From Alloascoidea africana (lineage: Eukaryota; Ascomycota; Alloascoideomycetes; Alloascoideales; Alloascoideaceae), in the NCBI GenBank assembly GCA_030581615.1, contig JAKTTT010000033.1:124001-188000 (forward strand): a stretch of DNA of 64,000 nucleotides, in the 5' to 3' direction. The position numbers and the translations under genes were made by a program. This document shows, piece by piece, positions 61,936-64,000 of the stretch (position 1 is the first letter of the stretch; every line of letters starts with the position of its first letter). The notes below the pieces were generated by a model. It was given only the letters and a program-made list of their open reading frames with translations. It ran no database searches and had not been told where the DNA came from.

Positions 61936-64000
61936 ATGGCCTCCTACGCTCCTCTCACAAACCTCGCCGACGAACGTGCAAACACAAACTTTAATCCCAG
62001 GCATCTCACGGACTTTTTGTCCGGCTCGCCAGCGCGCACGGCGATGGTCGAGAAGCTCGCCATGGAGATTGAGCGCGACCCAATCTTTGCGAACGACGAC
62101 ATTTATGACTTGCCCAAGGATGCCGTGCGCCAGAGGACAATTGAAAAGATTGCAAAGCTCGCGGAGCATCTGACCACCGATACAATCGACGAGTTCAGGA
62201 CGCGGATGACCCTGGTACAGCTGACAGACATGTCCACCTACACCCGTCTAGGCGTCCACTTTGGCCTTTTCCTGAACACTGTGCGTGGCTCCGGCACCTC
62301 GGAACAGTTGAACTACTGGGCTTTCAAGAAAGGCGCTCTAGGATTGAAAAAATTCTACGGCTGTTTCGCCATGACCGAATTGGGCCACGGCTCGAACGTA
62401 GCGGGACTTGAGACAACTGCGACTTTTGACCCAGACTCGGATGAGTTTATCATCAACACCCCAAACATCCGCGCCACAAAGTGGTGGATTGGCGGTGCCG
62501 CCCATTCGGCCTCCCATACCGTTTGCTTCGCAAGGCTTATTGTCCGCGGGAAAGACTACGGCGTGAAGAGCTTTGTTGTTCCCTTGCGAAACCTTAGCGA
62601 CTACACTCTGCGTCCAGGGATCGCCCTTGGCGACATTGGCAAGAAAATGGGCCGTGATGGCATTGACAATGGCTGGATCCAGTTCACAAACGTCCGTATC
62701 CCCCGCCAGTATATGCTCATGAGATACGCCAAAGTAGACAGAGACGGAAACGTCACTGTCCCGCCTTTGGAGCAGCTTGCCTATAGCGCTCTCATCACAG
62801 GCCGAGTTTCCATGGTTTACGACTCGTACAGCATCGGACGCCGCTTCATCACAATTGCCCTTCGCTATGCCTGTTTGAGAAAGCAGTTTGGCACGCATGG
62901 AGATGACACAAAACCCGAGCTCGAGACCAAACTGATCGACTATCCTTATCACCAGCGTCGTCTAATTCCATATCTTGCCCAATTATTTGCCATTTGGGCC
63001 GCTGCTACGAACCTGAACGACCAGTACGAAACAACTATTAAGAAGCTCGAGGACGTTGACCACGCGGATCTTGCTCAGCTATTCTCTGCAGTCAACGATG
63101 TCAAAGACCTATTTGCCACCTCTGCTGGAATGAAGGCCTTTGCCACCTGGGAAACCGCAAAGCTCATTGATGAGACCCGTCAGTCCGCAGGAGGCCACGG
63201 CTACTCTGGCTACAATGGATTTGGACTTGCGTATGATGACTGGGTCGTGCAGTGCAGTTGGGAAGGAGATAACAATGTCCTCATGCTTTCTGCTGGCCGG
63301 GGTCTAATCCAATCCTTTTTGGCAATCAAAAAGGGCAAGCCAGTCGGCCGCGCTGTCTCCTATTTGAAAGACTACAAGGACTTGGTGAACAACAAGGTCG
63401 GAACAAGAAAAATCACCGATCCTTCTGTCATTTGTGATGCTTTTAAAACTGTTTCGGCTTCGCTCATTGCGAAAACTGCCGTGAGATATGAGTCCCTGTT
63501 GAAACAAGAAAACGGCAACGTTGACAAGGCCTTTGAGCTAATATCCCAAGAACGCTTCTTGATTGCTAAAATACATACTCGATATATGCTCATCAGCTCC
63601 TTGTTTGACAAAATTGCAACCATGGACAGTAAAGGTGCTCTGAATCAGCATCTCGACAACCTTGCACGGCTCTATGGAGTTTGGTCCATTGAGCAAGAGT
63701 CTGGTCTTTTTTTGCAATCTGGCTTTTTCACCTCCGCCAACATTGACGAGGTTCGCACCTCTGTGGATGAACTCAACAATGCGATCCGACCTTACGTTAT
63801 TGGAATCACAGATTCATTCAACCTTTCTGATTTTTACATCAATTCCCCCATTGGTGTTTACAACGGTGACATTTACGAAGAATATTTCAAAAAGGTAAAG
63901 ACTCAAAACCCTCCCCGCTATTTCAAAGCTCCTTACCACAATGATGTTTTGCTTCCATTTGTAACAAGACAGCGCGAAAAAATCAGTCAAGAGGACCTTG
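61936..64000 (+). CDS. POX: peroxisomal acyl-CoA oxidase (3' end cut by window edge)
   Basis: 688 complete codons are visible and the frame stays open to the right edge; with family lengths of about 680-750 residues only the end is missing. The enzyme performs the first, H2O2-producing step of peroxisomal beta-oxidation with FAD. Markers: the N-terminal helical domain (NFNPRHLTDFLSG), FYGCFAMTELGHGSNVAGLET for the FAD/acyl-CoA-binding region, NTPNIRATKWWIGGAA, LRPGIALGDIGKKMGRDGIDNGW, RYACLRKQFG, and the catalytic glutamate in SAGGHGYSGYNG...CSWEGDNNVLM. The C-terminal oxidase domain continues to the edge. Yeast paralogues (Pox1-6) differ in chain length preference; I cannot say which it is. 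Start at 61936 fits the family. A peroxisomal PTS1 could not be checked. Confidence 0.95.
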   Translation, partial: MASYAPLTNLADERANTNFNPRHLTDFLSGSPARTAMVEKLAMEIERDPIFANDDIYDLPKDAVRQRTIEKIAKLAEHLTTDTIDEFRTRMTLVQLTDMSTYTRLGVHFGLFLNTVRGSGTSEQLNYWAFKKGALGLKKFYGCFAMTELGHGSNVAGLETTATFDPDSDEFIINTPNIRATKWWIGGAAHSASHTVCFARLIVRGKDYGVKSFVVPLRNLSDYTLRPGIALGDIGKKMGRDGIDNGWIQFTNVRIPRQYMLMRYAKVDRDGNVTVPPLEQLAYSALITGRVSMVYDSYSIGRRFITIALRYACLRKQFGTHGDDTKPELETKLIDYPYHQRRLIPYLAQLFAIWAAATNLNDQYETTIKKLEDVDHADLAQLFSAVNDVKDLFATSAGMKAFATWETAKLIDETRQSAGGHGYSGYNGFGLAYDDWVVQCSWEGDNNVLMLSAGRGLIQSFLAIKKGKPVGRAVSYLKDYKDLVNNKVGTRKITDPSVICDAFKTVSASLIAKTAVRYESLLKQENGNVDKAFELISQERFLIAKIHTRYMLISSLFDKIATMDSKGALNQHLDNLARLYGVWSIEQESGLFLQSGFFTSANIDEVRTSVDELNNAIRPYVIGITDSFNLSDFYINSPIGVYNGDIYEEYFKKVKTQNPPRYFKAPYHNDVLLPFVTRQREKISQEDL

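Overview
The window is nuclear DNA of an ascomycete, almost certainly a budding yeast (Saccharomycotina) outside the Saccharomyces and CUG-Ser clades. Genes are compact and mostly single-exon. I could place twelve short introns (51-111 nt) in ten genes, and most have a CTAAC or CTAAT branch site. The window also encodes a p62-type dynactin subunit, which Saccharomyces cerevisiae lacks. CTG appears where leucine is conserved (for example in the PPLG motif of glutamate synthase), so the standard code is likely. I cannot name the species.

Layout. 1-3029: 5' part of a Zn2Cys6 regulator gene (minus strand, running off the left edge) and a GC-rich, palindrome-rich spacer. 3030-6962: a MARVEL/Nce102-type membrane protein, a small unknown ORF and dynactin p62. 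7180-12403: HRD3 (ER-associated degradation), COQ2 (ubiquinone synthesis) and a Bax-inhibitor family protein. 14254-19506: a JEN-type carboxylate transporter, clathrin light chain and a NIMA-family kinase. 19892-29843: RNR1, TUP1, a LYAR-type zinc finger protein, COX16, the splicing factor CWC25 and a PLP trans-sulfuration enzyme. 30797-32791: RTC5 (TLDc protein).

32792-39788 is a gene-poor stretch of about 7 kb. It holds a short Ty1/copia fossil, an unassigned open frame, one convincing 59-residue membrane-protein gene with its own TATA box, and the GC-rich promoter of GLT1. 39789-50644: GLT1 (NADH-glutamate synthase), a flavin-reductase-domain protein, an uncharacterised spliced gene and a Myb/SANT-like DNA-binding protein. 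52457-64000: separase (2134 residues, one intron), an MNN10-type mannosyltransferase, a DUF202 membrane protein and a nearly complete peroxisomal acyl-CoA oxidase.

The genes do not form a cluster or pathway; this is ordinary euchromatic gene order. I found no new multi-gene system. The best observations are two GC-AG introns that share an extended GCAAGC donor, a pair of palindromes sharing one core in the 2-kb spacer, the 59-residue gene, and candidate regulatory sites upstream of GLT1, RNR1, the JEN gene and the acyl-CoA oxidase. No tRNA, rRNA, CRISPR array or complete mobile element was recognised by eye.
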